DNA from: RYN-111 sp046723735
GTDB lineage: Bacteria > Actinomycetota > Actinomycetes > Mycobacteriales > SCTD01
Direction of reading: 5' to 3'
Length of the DNA: 45,436 nucleotides
Assembly: GCA_046723735.1 (NCBI GenBank)
Contig: JBKOVB010000040.1
Coordinates: 1-45,436, forward strand
How positions within the stretch are numbered: position 1 is the first letter of the stretch; each line of letters starts with the position of its first letter. The notes beneath the pieces were generated by a model. It had not been told where the DNA came from, did not search any database, and was given only the letters and a program-made list of their open reading frames with translations. The position numbers and the translations under genes were made by a program. Shown here piece after piece: positions 33,635 to 40,834 of the stretch.

Positions 33635-33648
33635 TAGAACGAGTTTCA
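33635..33648. promoter_or_regulatory. KstR-type operator in a divergent promoter
   Basis: TAGAACGAGTTTCA fits TNNAACNNGTTNNA, the published KstR motif, at all eight defined positions. It lies 25 bp before the fadD start (minus) and 45 bp before the ATG at 33693 (plus), in the 82-bp gap between two divergent genes of sterol type. A single repressor dimer could control both directions. Confidence 0.72.
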
Positions 33649-33679
33649 CATCATCCCCGTCCCGAGGAAAGGAAGGGGC

Positions 33680-33685
33680 TACGTT
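33680..33685 (+). promoter_or_regulatory. -10 box of a leaderless transcript
   Basis: TACGTT fits TAnnnT and ends 7 nt before the ATG at 33693. GGAAGGGG (33671-33678) lies too far upstream to act as the ribosome binding site on such a transcript. Confidence 0.5.
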
Positions 33686-33692
33686 TCGCGCC

Positions 33693-34778
33693 ATGGCGAT
33701 CTCCGTGATCCAGTGGGCCACAGGCGGTGTGGGACGGGCGGCGATCGAGGCCATCGCCGCGCACCCCGAGCTGGAGCTGGTCGGGACCTGGGTGCACAGC
33801 GCAGACAAGGAGGGCTGCGACGCGGGCGAGCTGGCAGGCATCGCCGCGCTCGGCGTCGCCGCGACCCGCGACGTTGACGCACTCCTGGACTCGGGCGCCG
33901 ACTGCGTGCTCTACGCCCCGCTCATGCCGGACGAGTCCCTGGTCTGCCGGATGCTCGAGGCGGGCATGGACGTGGTCACGCCGCTCGGCTGGGTCTACCC
34001 GCGCGCCAAGGACGTCGTCGCGCTCGAGGCCGCGTGCCAGAAGGGCGGTGCGACGCTGCACGGCACCGGCATCCACCCGGGGGGCATCACCGAGCGCTTC
34101 CCCCTCATGGTGTCCGGGCTGACCGCGCAGATCACGCACGTGCGGGCCGAGGAGTTCAGCGACATCCGCACCTACGGTGCTCCCGACGTCCTGCGCGACA
34201 TCATGCTGTTCGGCGGCACGCGGGAGGAGGCGCTGCAGAGCCCTATGGTCCGCTTCCTCAGCGGAGGCTTCCGCCAGTCGGTCGCGATGGTGGCTGACGA
34301 GCTGGGCTTCGCCCTGGACGAGCGCATCGAGGCCCGCAACGAGGTGGCCGTCGCGACCCTGCCGATCGACACGCCCATCGGCGTCATCGCGCCGGGCCAC
34401 GTGGCGGCCCAGCGGTTCACGTGGACGGCCACCAGCGGCGGCGTACCGGTCGTCACCGCGCGCGTGAACTGGCTGATGGGCGAGGAGCACCTCGACCCCG
34501 ACTGGTCGTTCGGCCCGGCCGGCGAGCGCTTCGAGGTGGAGGTGCAGGGCGACCCTGACGTGCTGGTCACGTTCAAGGGCTACCAGCCGCTTTCGGTCGA
34601 GGCGGGGCTCCTCCGCAACCCGGGCGTCGTGGCGACCGCGAACCACTGCGTCAGCGCGATCCCGTACGTGCACGCCGCCGGCCCGGGCATCAAGACCTAC
34701 CTCGACCTACCCCTGATCGCCGGTCGGGCCGCGCCGCACCTGTCGCGCGAGCGGACAGGGTCCCGTCACCCGCGTTGA
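33693..34778 (+). CDS. NAD(P)-binding oxidoreductase of the dihydrodipicolinate reductase/diaminopentanoate dehydrogenase-like family
   Basis: The 361-residue protein begins with a Rossmann segment (ISVIQWATGGVGRAAIEAIA), followed by ELVGTWVHSADKEG and ADCVLYAPLMPD. The C-terminal half carries HGTGIHPGGITERFPLM and ISAI-like CVSAIPYVHAAGPGI. Such proteins are annotated as DapB-like or NAD(P)H-dependent amine dehydrogenase-like and are frequent in actinobacterial sterol and lipid clusters, without a proven reaction. It shares a KstR-like operator with the divergent fadD-cyp142 operon, which ties it to that pathway. The ATG is chosen because of the -10 box 7 nt upstream and the fold start. A hairpin at 34811-34829 may end the transcript. 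Confidence 0.82.
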   Translation: MAISVIQWATGGVGRAAIEAIAAHPELELVGTWVHSADKEGCDAGELAGIAALGVAATRDVDALLDSGADCVLYAPLMPDESLVCRMLEAGMDVVTPLGWVYPRAKDVVALEAACQKGGATLHGTGIHPGGITERFPLMVSGLTAQITHVRAEEFSDIRTYGAPDVLRDIMLFGGTREEALQSPMVRFLSGGFRQSVAMVADELGFALDERIEARNEVAVATLPIDTPIGVIAPGHVAAQRFTWTATSGGVPVVTARVNWLMGEEHLDPDWSFGPAGERFEVEVQGDPDVLVTFKGYQPLSVEAGLLRNPGVVATANHCVSAIPYVHAAGPGIKTYLDLPLIAGRAAPHLSRERTGSRHPR

Positions 34779-34810
34779 CCCGGCCTGCGCCCAGGTCTAG
34801 GTTCGGCCGC

Positions 34811-34829
34811 GTCCGGCCCGCGGCCGGAC
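34811..34829 (+). terminator. Probable hairpin terminator
   Basis: GTCCGGCC (34811-34818), loop CGC, GGCCGGAC (34822-34829) form a perfect 8-bp stem 33 bp after the stop at 34778. A TAGGTT (34798-34803) just before it may be the -10 box for the next gene, in which case the hairpin would fall in that gene's leader. Confidence 0.55.
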
Positions 34830-34923
34830 CAGGAACGTCACGTGGTCGAGGGGGCCCACGTCACGGTCGCTTCTCCACCACGTCGTCCGCTCCGCCCCGC
34901 GGGCATGTCCGAGGGGAGGCGGA

Positions 34924-36132
34924 ATGACTTCTCGTTCACGCACCGTGCTCGTCGTAGGACTGTCGGTCGTGGCGCTCTCGACGTACGGCGTCACGGCACC
35001 GTTGCCTGCGGGCGCCGACACGAGCGTCACCACGCTCGTCACGGGGCTCAACGCGCCGCGCGGCATCACGTTCGACGGCAACGACAACATGTACGTCGCC
35101 GAGTCAGGCGTGGCCTTCCCGGGCGCGCCGGGGCTGAGCCACACCGGCAGGGTCACGAAGTACGCCGCGGGCACCACCTCGGTGAGCTGGCAGACCAGCT
35201 TCGAGTCGGTGCACGCGGCGGAGGACCCGACGGCGCCGCCTGACGCCCTGGGTCCCGAGGGCCTCAGCGCCCTCGGCCACGGGTGCCGCCACGCCGACGG
35301 CCAGCAGCACGGGAAGGGCAAGGCCAAGGGCAAGGTAGCGAGGAGCGAGGCCTGCCAGGTGCGGCTCATCATGAGCCTGGGCCACAAGGTGGCCGCGGCG
35401 GAGTCGGGCGGCGCGATCGACAGCCAGCAGCTCGGCTGGCTGTTCCGGCTGAACCGCGCGACTGGTGCGCCGACCGCGCTCGCCAACGTGGGCGACCAGA
35501 TGTTCGACTTCACCGACGCCCACAAGGACCTGTTCCCAGACGACTTCCCGGACGCCAACCCGTACGCCGTGCTGACCTACCGGGACGGCAAGCGCATCCG
35601 CACCTTCGTGGCGGACGCGGGAGCCAACACGATCAACGAGGTCAACAAGGACGGGTCGCTGCGGGTCGTGTCCTACATCCCGAACGAGACCGCGGCACCG
35701 TTCCGCGACGCGACGCCGACGTGCATCGCCGCCGGCCCTGACGGCTTCCTGTACGTCGCGACGCTGCACATCGTGGACCTCTTCGTGAACGGGCCGGGCG
35801 GTGCCGACGTGTGGCGCGTCGACCCGGACGCGACGTGGCCGACCGCGCCCACGCTCTGGGCGACGGGCCTCACCACCGCGTCGGCGTGCACCTTCGACGA
35901 GGACGACAACTTCTGGGCGACCGAGATGTTCTTCCCGAACGCTGGGGACGCGCCGCCCGGCGACCTCGTCAAGATCCCCTTCTCCGACCCGACGTCGCTG
36001 ACGCACGTGGCCGGCGGCCAGCTGCCCCTGCCCGGGGGTATTGCACAGGGCCGTGACGGTGCGTTCTACGTCACGACGAGCTCTGCCGGGCCGCCCGGGA
36101 CCGGAGGCGTCGCGAGGGTGACGACGAACTGA
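34924..36132 (+). CDS. Secreted ScyD/ScyE-like beta-propeller protein
   Basis: The 402-residue protein has a Sec signal peptide (residues 1-32, VLVVGLSVVALSTYGVTAPL up to AGA). The mature part shows propeller blades: VTGLNAPRGITFDGNDNMYV, FVADAGANTINEVNKDGSLR, IAAGPDGFLYVATLHI, CTFDEDDNFWATEMFF and LPGGIAQGRDGAFYVTTSS. ScyD/ScyE-family proteins of actinobacteria match this pattern; their function is unknown. A lysine-glycine stretch (HGKGKAKGKVARS) interrupts one blade as a basic loop. GGGGAGG (34913-34919) is the ribosome binding site before the ATG. Confidence 0.8.
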   Translation: MTSRSRTVLVVGLSVVALSTYGVTAPLPAGADTSVTTLVTGLNAPRGITFDGNDNMYVAESGVAFPGAPGLSHTGRVTKYAAGTTSVSWQTSFESVHAAEDPTAPPDALGPEGLSALGHGCRHADGQQHGKGKAKGKVARSEACQVRLIMSLGHKVAAAESGGAIDSQQLGWLFRLNRATGAPTALANVGDQMFDFTDAHKDLFPDDFPDANPYAVLTYRDGKRIRTFVADAGANTINEVNKDGSLRVVSYIPNETAAPFRDATPTCIAAGPDGFLYVATLHIVDLFVNGPGGADVWRVDPDATWPTAPTLWATGLTTASACTFDEDDNFWATEMFFPNAGDAPPGDLVKIPFSDPTSLTHVAGGQLPLPGGIAQGRDGAFYVTTSSAGPPGTGGVARVTTN

Positions 36133-36138
36133 CCGGTG

Positions 36139-36171
36139 CGGGTGCCGGTCCTCACTCCAGGTCGGCACCCG
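36139..36171 (+). terminator. Hairpin terminator after the beta-propeller gene
   Basis: CGGGTGCCG (36139-36147) and CGGCACCCG (36163-36171) form a perfect 9-bp stem with a 15-nt loop, followed by TTT (36172-36174). It starts 7 bp after the stop codon. Confidence 0.75.
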
Positions 36172-36205
36172 TTTCCCGGTCCGCCCGCCGGGTAGGCGAC
36201 AAGCC

Positions 36206-37198
36206 GTGGGTGGCCTCACGACCGGCAGCGTGCTCCACGGGCGGTACCGGCTTCAGAAGCCGCTCGGCAGCGGCGGGTCCGCAACCGTCTACGCCGCTGC
36301 CGACGAGCGGCTGGGCCGCGAGGTGGCGGTCAAGGTCTGGTCCGGCGCGGAGGGGCTCCCCGCACCGGACGACGAGACCCGGGTGCTGGCGACGCTGTCG
36401 CACCCGGGCGTGGTCGTGGTGCACGACTCGGGGGTCGAGGACGGCACGCCTTTCCTGGTGATGGAACGGGTCCCAGGGTCCTCGCTCGCAGACGTGCTGC
36501 GTGCCGGCCCGGTCGACGCGGCCCGCTGCGCAGCGCTGCTCGCCCAGCTGTCACGCACCCTGGCCGACCTGCACGCCCAAGGGCTGGTGCACGGTGACGT
36601 CACCCCCCCGAACGTGCTCGTCACCGAGGGCGACCAGGTCAAGCTGGCCGACTTCGGGGAGGTCCGCCGTACGGGGGGACGTGCCGAGTCCGGCACCCCG
36701 GGGTTCGTCAGTCCGGAGGTGCTGGCCGGGGAGCCCCTCACCGCCGCGAGCGACGTCTACGCCGTCGGCGTGCTGCTGCGCCGCTGCCTCGCCCGTCTGC
36801 CTGAGCCCCCGGAGGAGCTCGCCGCGCTGGCGGCGCGGTGCACCGACGGGCACCCGGAGCGGCGACCCGGGGCGGCGCTGCTCGCCGCACGCCTGGAGGC
36901 GTACGGCGGGCACGACCGGACCCTGCCGCTGGTTCTTCCCGGGCCCCGCCACAGGCGTCGACGCAGGCTTCCCCTCGTCGCTGCCGGCCTGCTGCTGCTC
37001 GGCGGCCTGGCTGTCGCTCTCCCCGGGCTGGGCTCGAACGGCGACCGCCCAGCGGTGCAGCCCCGCCCCTCCGTCACCCCCGCCGCCGCGGTGCCGCACC
37101 CGACAGTCGCGCCGGTCCGCTCCGCGCGTCCGGCGCCGGTCGCGCCGAAGCCTCCTGCCACGCACCACGGCAAGCACCACGGCAAGGGCCGTCACTGA
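36206..37198 (+). CDS. Membrane-anchored serine/threonine protein kinase (non-RD type)
   Basis: The 330-residue protein has a cytoplasmic kinase domain (about 14-235): glycine loop GSGGSATV (21-28), ATP-binding K43 in VAVKVW, catalytic loop HGDVTPPNV (129-137, D131 and N136 present), DFG (149-151) and APE-like SPE (169-171). The usual HRD arginine is a glycine, so it is a non-RD kinase that may not need activation-loop phosphorylation. A membrane span follows (about 255-274), then a Pro/Ala/His-rich outside tail with no PASTA repeat. The GTG has no ribosome binding site; TAGGCG 7 nt upstream hints at a leaderless start, but lacks the final T. Confidence 0.88.
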   Translation: MGGLTTGSVLHGRYRLQKPLGSGGSATVYAAADERLGREVAVKVWSGAEGLPAPDDETRVLATLSHPGVVVVHDSGVEDGTPFLVMERVPGSSLADVLRAGPVDAARCAALLAQLSRTLADLHAQGLVHGDVTPPNVLVTEGDQVKLADFGEVRRTGGRAESGTPGFVSPEVLAGEPLTAASDVYAVGVLLRRCLARLPEPPEELAALAARCTDGHPERRPGAALLAARLEAYGGHDRTLPLVLPGPRHRRRRRLPLVAAGLLLLGGLAVALPGLGSNGDRPAVQPRPSVTPAAAVPHPTVAPVRSARPAPVAPKPPATHHGKHHGKGRH

Positions 37199-37201
37199 CG
37201 C

Positions 37202-38125
37202 TCAGGGCCGGCGGCGCACCCGGATCTCGCCCCCCGTCACGACGTAGCCGAGCTCGGCGTTGAGCGCCCGGATGCCTGTGTTGCCGGCCTCGTTCAGGGT
37301 CGCGAGCACGCGAGCACCCTCGCTCGCGGCCTGCGCGTGCAGCCGGAGCTTCACAAGCCGGGCCAGCCCCCGCCGCCGAAACGCGGGGCGCACCCCGGTG
37401 TAGCCCACCAGCCAGCGGCCCGACGGCTGCCTTCCCCCCACGGCGACCGCCGCCGGCACGTCCTCGACGAGCGCCACCACGACCACCGGCTCCGGGAAGA
37501 CCTCGGTCAGCTCGGCCAGCGCGACGGGCGCGCCGATCTCACTCTCCGGGCTCGTGTCGCTCTCGCGCAGCAGGACCTCGAAGCCCTCGGGCAGGTCGCC
37601 CCACGCGTGCCTCACCACGAGCCGCACGCCGGGCGGCGGCTCGGGCGTCTGCACGGGGCCGACCTGCCACTGCGCGGCGATCCCGTGCGTGAGCTGCTCG
37701 AAGCCCCACCTGCGCGTCGCCTCCAACGAGCCACCGTCGTCGTCGTGGACGACGCCCATGACCGTCTGTCCCGGCAGCGCCTCGAGCAGGTCTGCGAGCA
37801 GCCGGCCCCCGACCCCCTGACGTCGCGCCTGCGGGGCCACCAGCACCAGCCCGAAGCAGGTGTCCACCAGGCCGCCCAGGGACGGGTGCACGATCGCGGA
37901 CCCCACGACGGCCCCCGCCCGGACGGCCACCTGGAAGCGCGCGATCGGCTCGCGCCGGCCCTGTGCGAGGGCGCGCACCTCCGCTTCGTCGAACAGCCGC
38001 TCCCAGGGCATCCGGAGGTCGAGGTACGCCTGCTCGTCGACCGGCTCGTAGGGCCTCACCACCAGCTCGGGCTGCTGCACACTCGCAGCGTGCTGGAAGG
38101 GCGCCGACGGCGCCAACGGGTTCAC
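37202..38125 (-). CDS. Tandem GNAT-family acetyltransferase
   Basis: The 307-residue protein contains two GCN5-type domains. The first (about 20-160) has the acetyl-CoA loop VLVAPQARRQGVGGRLL; the second (about 170-307) has VRPAFRRRGLARLVK and ends with the family's TLNEAGNTGIRALNAELGY. Tandem GNATs of this sort include mycothiol synthase, but MshD motifs are not convincing here, so the substrate is unknown. The GTG at 38125 overlaps the stop of the Rieske oxidoreductase gene (GTGA), so they form an operon. It converges with the kinase gene with 3 bp between the stops. Confidence 0.87.
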   Translation of the reverse strand: MNPLAPSAPFQHAASVQQPELVVRPYEPVDEQAYLDLRMPWERLFDEAEVRALAQGRREPIARFQVAVRAGAVVGSAIVHPSLGGLVDTCFGLVLVAPQARRQGVGGRLLADLLEALPGQTVMGVVHDDDGGSLEATRRWGFEQLTHGIAAQWQVGPVQTPEPPPGVRLVVRHAWGDLPEGFEVLLRESDTSPESEIGAPVALAELTEVFPEPVVVVALVEDVPAAVAVGGRQPSGRWLVGYTGVRPAFRRRGLARLVKLRLHAQAASEGARVLATLNEAGNTGIRALNAELGYVVTGGEIRVRRRP

Positions 38126-39633
38126 GTGTCCCGAGGGTCCAGAGGTCGCACGGCAGGCCCCTCGAGGACAGCCCCGGAAAGGTCGTAGCGGGAGCCGTGG
38201 CAGGGGCAGTCCCAGGTGCGCTCGCCCGCGTTCCAGCGGACGGTGCAGCCCAGGTGCGTGCAGCGCGCAGACACCGCGTGCAGCACGCCGTCCTCGTCGC
38301 GGTAGGCAGCGGTCCTCCCCTGCGGCCGCAGGAACACGCCCGCCTCACCCGGCCGGAGCTCCTCCATCCCCGACAGCCCGGGTCGGACGAGGCCGCCGAC
38401 GAGCTCGCGGGCCACCGTGAGGTTGTCGGTGACGAGCTTGGTGCTCAGGCCCAGCCTGTTCGGGTCGTACAGCTCGGCGTACGGGTTGGTGCGGCCCTGC
38501 ACGAGGTCGTTCAGCACCATGCCGGCGAGCGTGCCGTTCGTCATGCCCCAGGCGTTGAAGCCGGTCGCCAGCCACAGGTGCTCGCCGCCGTGCGGCAGCC
38601 TGCCGATGAGGGGCAAGCGGTCGGGGGTGGAGGTGTCCTGCGCGGACCACTGGTGCACCACCTCGCAGCCCGGAAAGCGCTCGCGCGTCCAGGCGGCAGC
38701 CTCGTCGTACAGCTGGTCGGTGCGTTCCACCGTCCCGGTGCGGTACTGCCCTGCGGTGATCACCACCAGTCGCTTCCCGTCGCCGTAGGGCGCCGAGCGC
38801 ACCGCGTGCGTGCCGCCCTCCTCGCTCCCGGTGCTGATCGCCACCAGGCGCGGGGCGTCGAGCTCGTCGACCGCCGCCGCAACCACCACGTCGCGGTACG
38901 GCGAGAGCCGGGCGAACAGCAGCGCGCGGTCCAGGAAGGGGTAGTGCGTAGTCACCACCACGTCGTCGCAGAGGAGCCGCCCCTGGGCGGTCTCCACGAC
39001 AGGCCGGTCACCGTCGTGCCCGACCCCCAGCGCCCGTGTGCCCTCCACGACGGTGCCGCCGGCGGCGAGGATCGCGTCGACGAGGCCGAGCAGGTACCGA
39101 CGCGGGTGGAACTGAGCCTGGCCCGGCAGCAGCGCGCCCGCCCGGATCCGCCACGGCAAGCCGCTGTCGTCGACGAGCTCCACAGGCAGGCCGGCACGGC
39201 GCGAGGCCTCGACCTCCTCACGGATCGCGTCCACGTCGGCGTCGGTCTCGGTGTAGACGAGCGAGGGCACCTCCTCGAGCTCGCAGGCCACCTGCTCGCT
39301 CGCGACGATCTCGCGGAGCCGCTCGAGGGCTGCCGTCTGGGACGTCGCGTAGAGGGCTGCGGCGTCGGCGCCGTGGTGGCGCGCCAGGTCGGCGTACACG
39401 AGGCTGTGCTGCACCGTCACCTTGGCGGTCGTGAAGCCGCTCGTCGACGACGCCACCCGGTCGGCCTCGACCACCGTGACGCGCACGCCCTCCCGGGCCA
39501 GCAGGTACGCCGTGGTCAGCCCGGCGATGCCCGCGCCGAGCACGGCGACACCCGTCTGCGCGTCGCCGGCCAGCGGGGGGAAGGCGGTGGTGGTCGTCGA
39601 AGCGACCCACCACGACTGATGATCTCCCGTCAT
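38122..39633 (-). CDS. FAD-dependent oxidoreductase with C-terminal Rieske 2Fe-2S domain
   Basis: The 503-residue protein has an N-terminal DAO-type FAD domain (VAVLGAGIAGLTTAYLLAR, GAGIAG at 33-38; TTAKVTVQHS) and a Rieske cluster at the C terminus: CTHLGC (458-463) and CPCHGS (476-481). C458, H460, C476 and H479 are the cluster ligands; C463 and C478 fit the disulfide seen in bc1-type Rieske proteins. Similar FAD-Rieske proteins occur in many bacteria, but the electron acceptor and substrate are unknown. RPAYRDED-like sequence before the Rieske motif is the domain start. It is the first gene of a two-gene operon with the GNAT protein. Confidence 0.92.
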   Translation of the reverse strand: MTGDHQSWWVASTTTTAFPPLAGDAQTGVAVLGAGIAGLTTAYLLAREGVRVTVVEADRVASSTSGFTTAKVTVQHSLVYADLARHHGADAAALYATSQTAALERLREIVASEQVACELEEVPSLVYTETDADVDAIREEVEASRRAGLPVELVDDSGLPWRIRAGALLPGQAQFHPRRYLLGLVDAILAAGGTVVEGTRALGVGHDGDRPVVETAQGRLLCDDVVVTTHYPFLDRALLFARLSPYRDVVVAAAVDELDAPRLVAISTGSEEGGTHAVRSAPYGDGKRLVVITAGQYRTGTVERTDQLYDEAAAWTRERFPGCEVVHQWSAQDTSTPDRLPLIGRLPHGGEHLWLATGFNAWGMTNGTLAGMVLNDLVQGRTNPYAELYDPNRLGLSTKLVTDNLTVARELVGGLVRPGLSGMEELRPGEAGVFLRPQGRTAAYRDEDGVLHAVSARCTHLGCTVRWNAGERTWDCPCHGSRYDLSGAVLEGPAVRPLDPRDT

Positions 39634-39705
39634 GCGCCGCCCCTACCCAGGGGTACGGCGATCACGCGAGGATGACGGGGTCCGCCCGACGAGAGGAGCA
39701 TCTCG

Positions 39706-39924
39706 ATGGAGCTGGTCGAGCACGTGACCAAGGAACGGCTCCGGCGCGAGGAGGCAGCCGACCGGCTGCGCCGCATCGCCGACGAGCTGGCCAAGAACAA
39801 CGAGCTGAGCTTCGTCCGCGACGGCGTGCCGTTCACCGTCCGGGTGCCGGACGAGGTCGAGGTGAAGCTCGAGGTCGAGGTGGGCGACACGAAGCGGGAG
39901 ATCGAGATCGAGCTGACGTGGTGA
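39706..39924 (+). CDS. Amphi-Trp domain protein
   Basis: The 72-residue protein is a single amphi-Trp domain: helix ERLRREEAADRLRRIADELA, then strands LSFVRDGVPFTVRVPDEVEV, KLEVEVGDTKREIEIELTW with the terminal Trp that names the family. The family is small and widespread in archaea and actinobacteria, with no known function. GAGAGGAG is the ribosome binding site before the ATG. It stands alone between a divergent FAD-Rieske gene and a small membrane gene. Confidence 0.85.
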   Translation: MELVEHVTKERLRREEAADRLRRIADELAKNNELSFVRDGVPFTVRVPDEVEVKLEVEVGDTKREIEIELTW

Positions 39925-39999
39925 GCCGCTGACCTGCCGTCGGGGCGAGTCCTCCGTCACCCTGGCCGCGGGCACTGGAACCGCCCGTCGCGGCGGTCC

Positions 40000-40005
40000 T
40001 ACCGT
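40000..40005 (+). promoter_or_regulatory. -10 box before the small membrane-protein gene
   Basis: TACCGT fits TAnnnT, 34 bp before the GTG at 40040. A 6-bp inverted repeat ACCGCC/GGCGGT (39980-39985, 39992-39997) directly upstream could end the preceding transcript or serve as an operator. Confidence 0.4.
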
Positions 40006-40039
40006 CGCTTCAACGGGGGGCCGTGCTGGAGGTCGGAAG

Positions 40040-40267
40040 GTGACTGCAGTGGTCGTCGTCGTGGTGCTCGCCCTGGCCCTCGTGGCTGCCTACCTGTGGC
40101 TGGCCCGCGGGCGGCGGCAGCAGCTGGACCAGGTGGACTCCTTCGCGCACGCGCGCGACGTCACCAACCGCTGGTCGGAGGACCCGAGCACGACGCCCGC
40201 GCCTTTGCGCAGGTATCTGCAGGAGCAGGCCGAGGCGCACGCGTCGAAGGAGCACCGCACCGGCTGA
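40040..40267 (+). CDS. Small single-span membrane protein
   Basis: The 75-residue protein has one membrane span (residues 2-22, TAVVVVVVLALALVAAYLWL) and a charged cytoplasmic tail (RGRRQQLDQVDSFAHARDVT). GGAGG (40028-40032) is a good ribosome binding site 7 nt before the GTG. No family recognised. It ends 5 bp before the convergent exported-protein operon. Confidence 0.65.
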   Translation: MTAVVVVVVLALALVAAYLWLARGRRQQLDQVDSFAHARDVTNRWSEDPSTTPAPLRRYLQEQAEAHASKEHRTG

Positions 40268-40272
40268 CCCGG

Positions 40273-40755
40273 TCAGACCAGGGTTGCGGTTCCCGAGAAC
40301 GTCATCCGCAGGGTCGTGACCTTGCACGCGGCGGGTCGGCCCGCCGGCTTCAGCGCCCAGACCGTCAGCGCAGGCAGTGTCACGGTTCCCTGCGCCGGGA
40401 TGGCGTACTGCGGCGCGTCCGCGGCGGTTGAGTCGTAGGCCCTGTCGACGAGGTTCTTCCGGCCCAGGCCCACGACCTCGATCGACGACGTGCCCAGGCA
40501 GCCCGGTCGGGAGACGTCGAGCTTGAGCGTCCGCAGGTGCACTGGAACCGGCGCGGGGTTCTCGAGCCGCAGGCGCACCCGGTGCGGGGCGCCACCAGGG
40601 ACCAGGCCCGTCACGAGCTCGCTGGACACCGTGACGGGTCGCTGCCGGCCGCTCTCGGTGGGGTCGCCCGGGTCGGTGGAGGCAAGGGCGACGAGACCGG
40701 TGGCGAGCAGCATGTGCATGACCACCCAGCTGGTCACGACCGAGAACCCTGGCAC
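40273..40755 (-). CDS. Exported protein E of the VTGLVPGGP family
   Basis: The 160-residue protein has an N-terminal hydrophobic segment (VVMHMLLATGLVALAS) without a YW-x-TSGSG exit. Its VTGLVPGGAP (48-57), GCLGTSSIEVVGLGRKNLVD, DAPQYAIPAQGTVTLPALTV and CKVTTLRMTFSGTA are nearly the same as in protein B (42440-42985), so the two are paralogues. Two cysteines of the conserved pair are kept (GCLG and ACKV). It is the last gene of the operon, 79 bp after D. The GTG at 40755 follows GAGGGGG. Likely located outside the membrane; function unknown. Confidence 0.78.
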   Translation of the reverse strand: MPGFSVVTSWVVMHMLLATGLVALASTDPGDPTESGRQRPVTVSSELVTGLVPGGAPHRVRLRLENPAPVPVHLRTLKLDVSRPGCLGTSSIEVVGLGRKNLVDRAYDSTAADAPQYAIPAQGTVTLPALTVWALKPAGRPAACKVTTLRMTFSGTATLV

Positions 40756-40834
40756 GGCGACCCCCTCGCCTCCTCCTGGACGCTTCCCCGTCCTGCGGCT
40801 TCTGGCGTCACTCGATCTGGTGGACGCGATGGGG

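Noticed and set aside
40429..40508. Assigning the exported proteins as true SipW/TasA homologues on the strength of the signal exit
   Set aside because: The exit reads YW-x-TSGSG rather than YFSD-TE, and no SipW-type peptidase is present, so only a resemblance is claimed.
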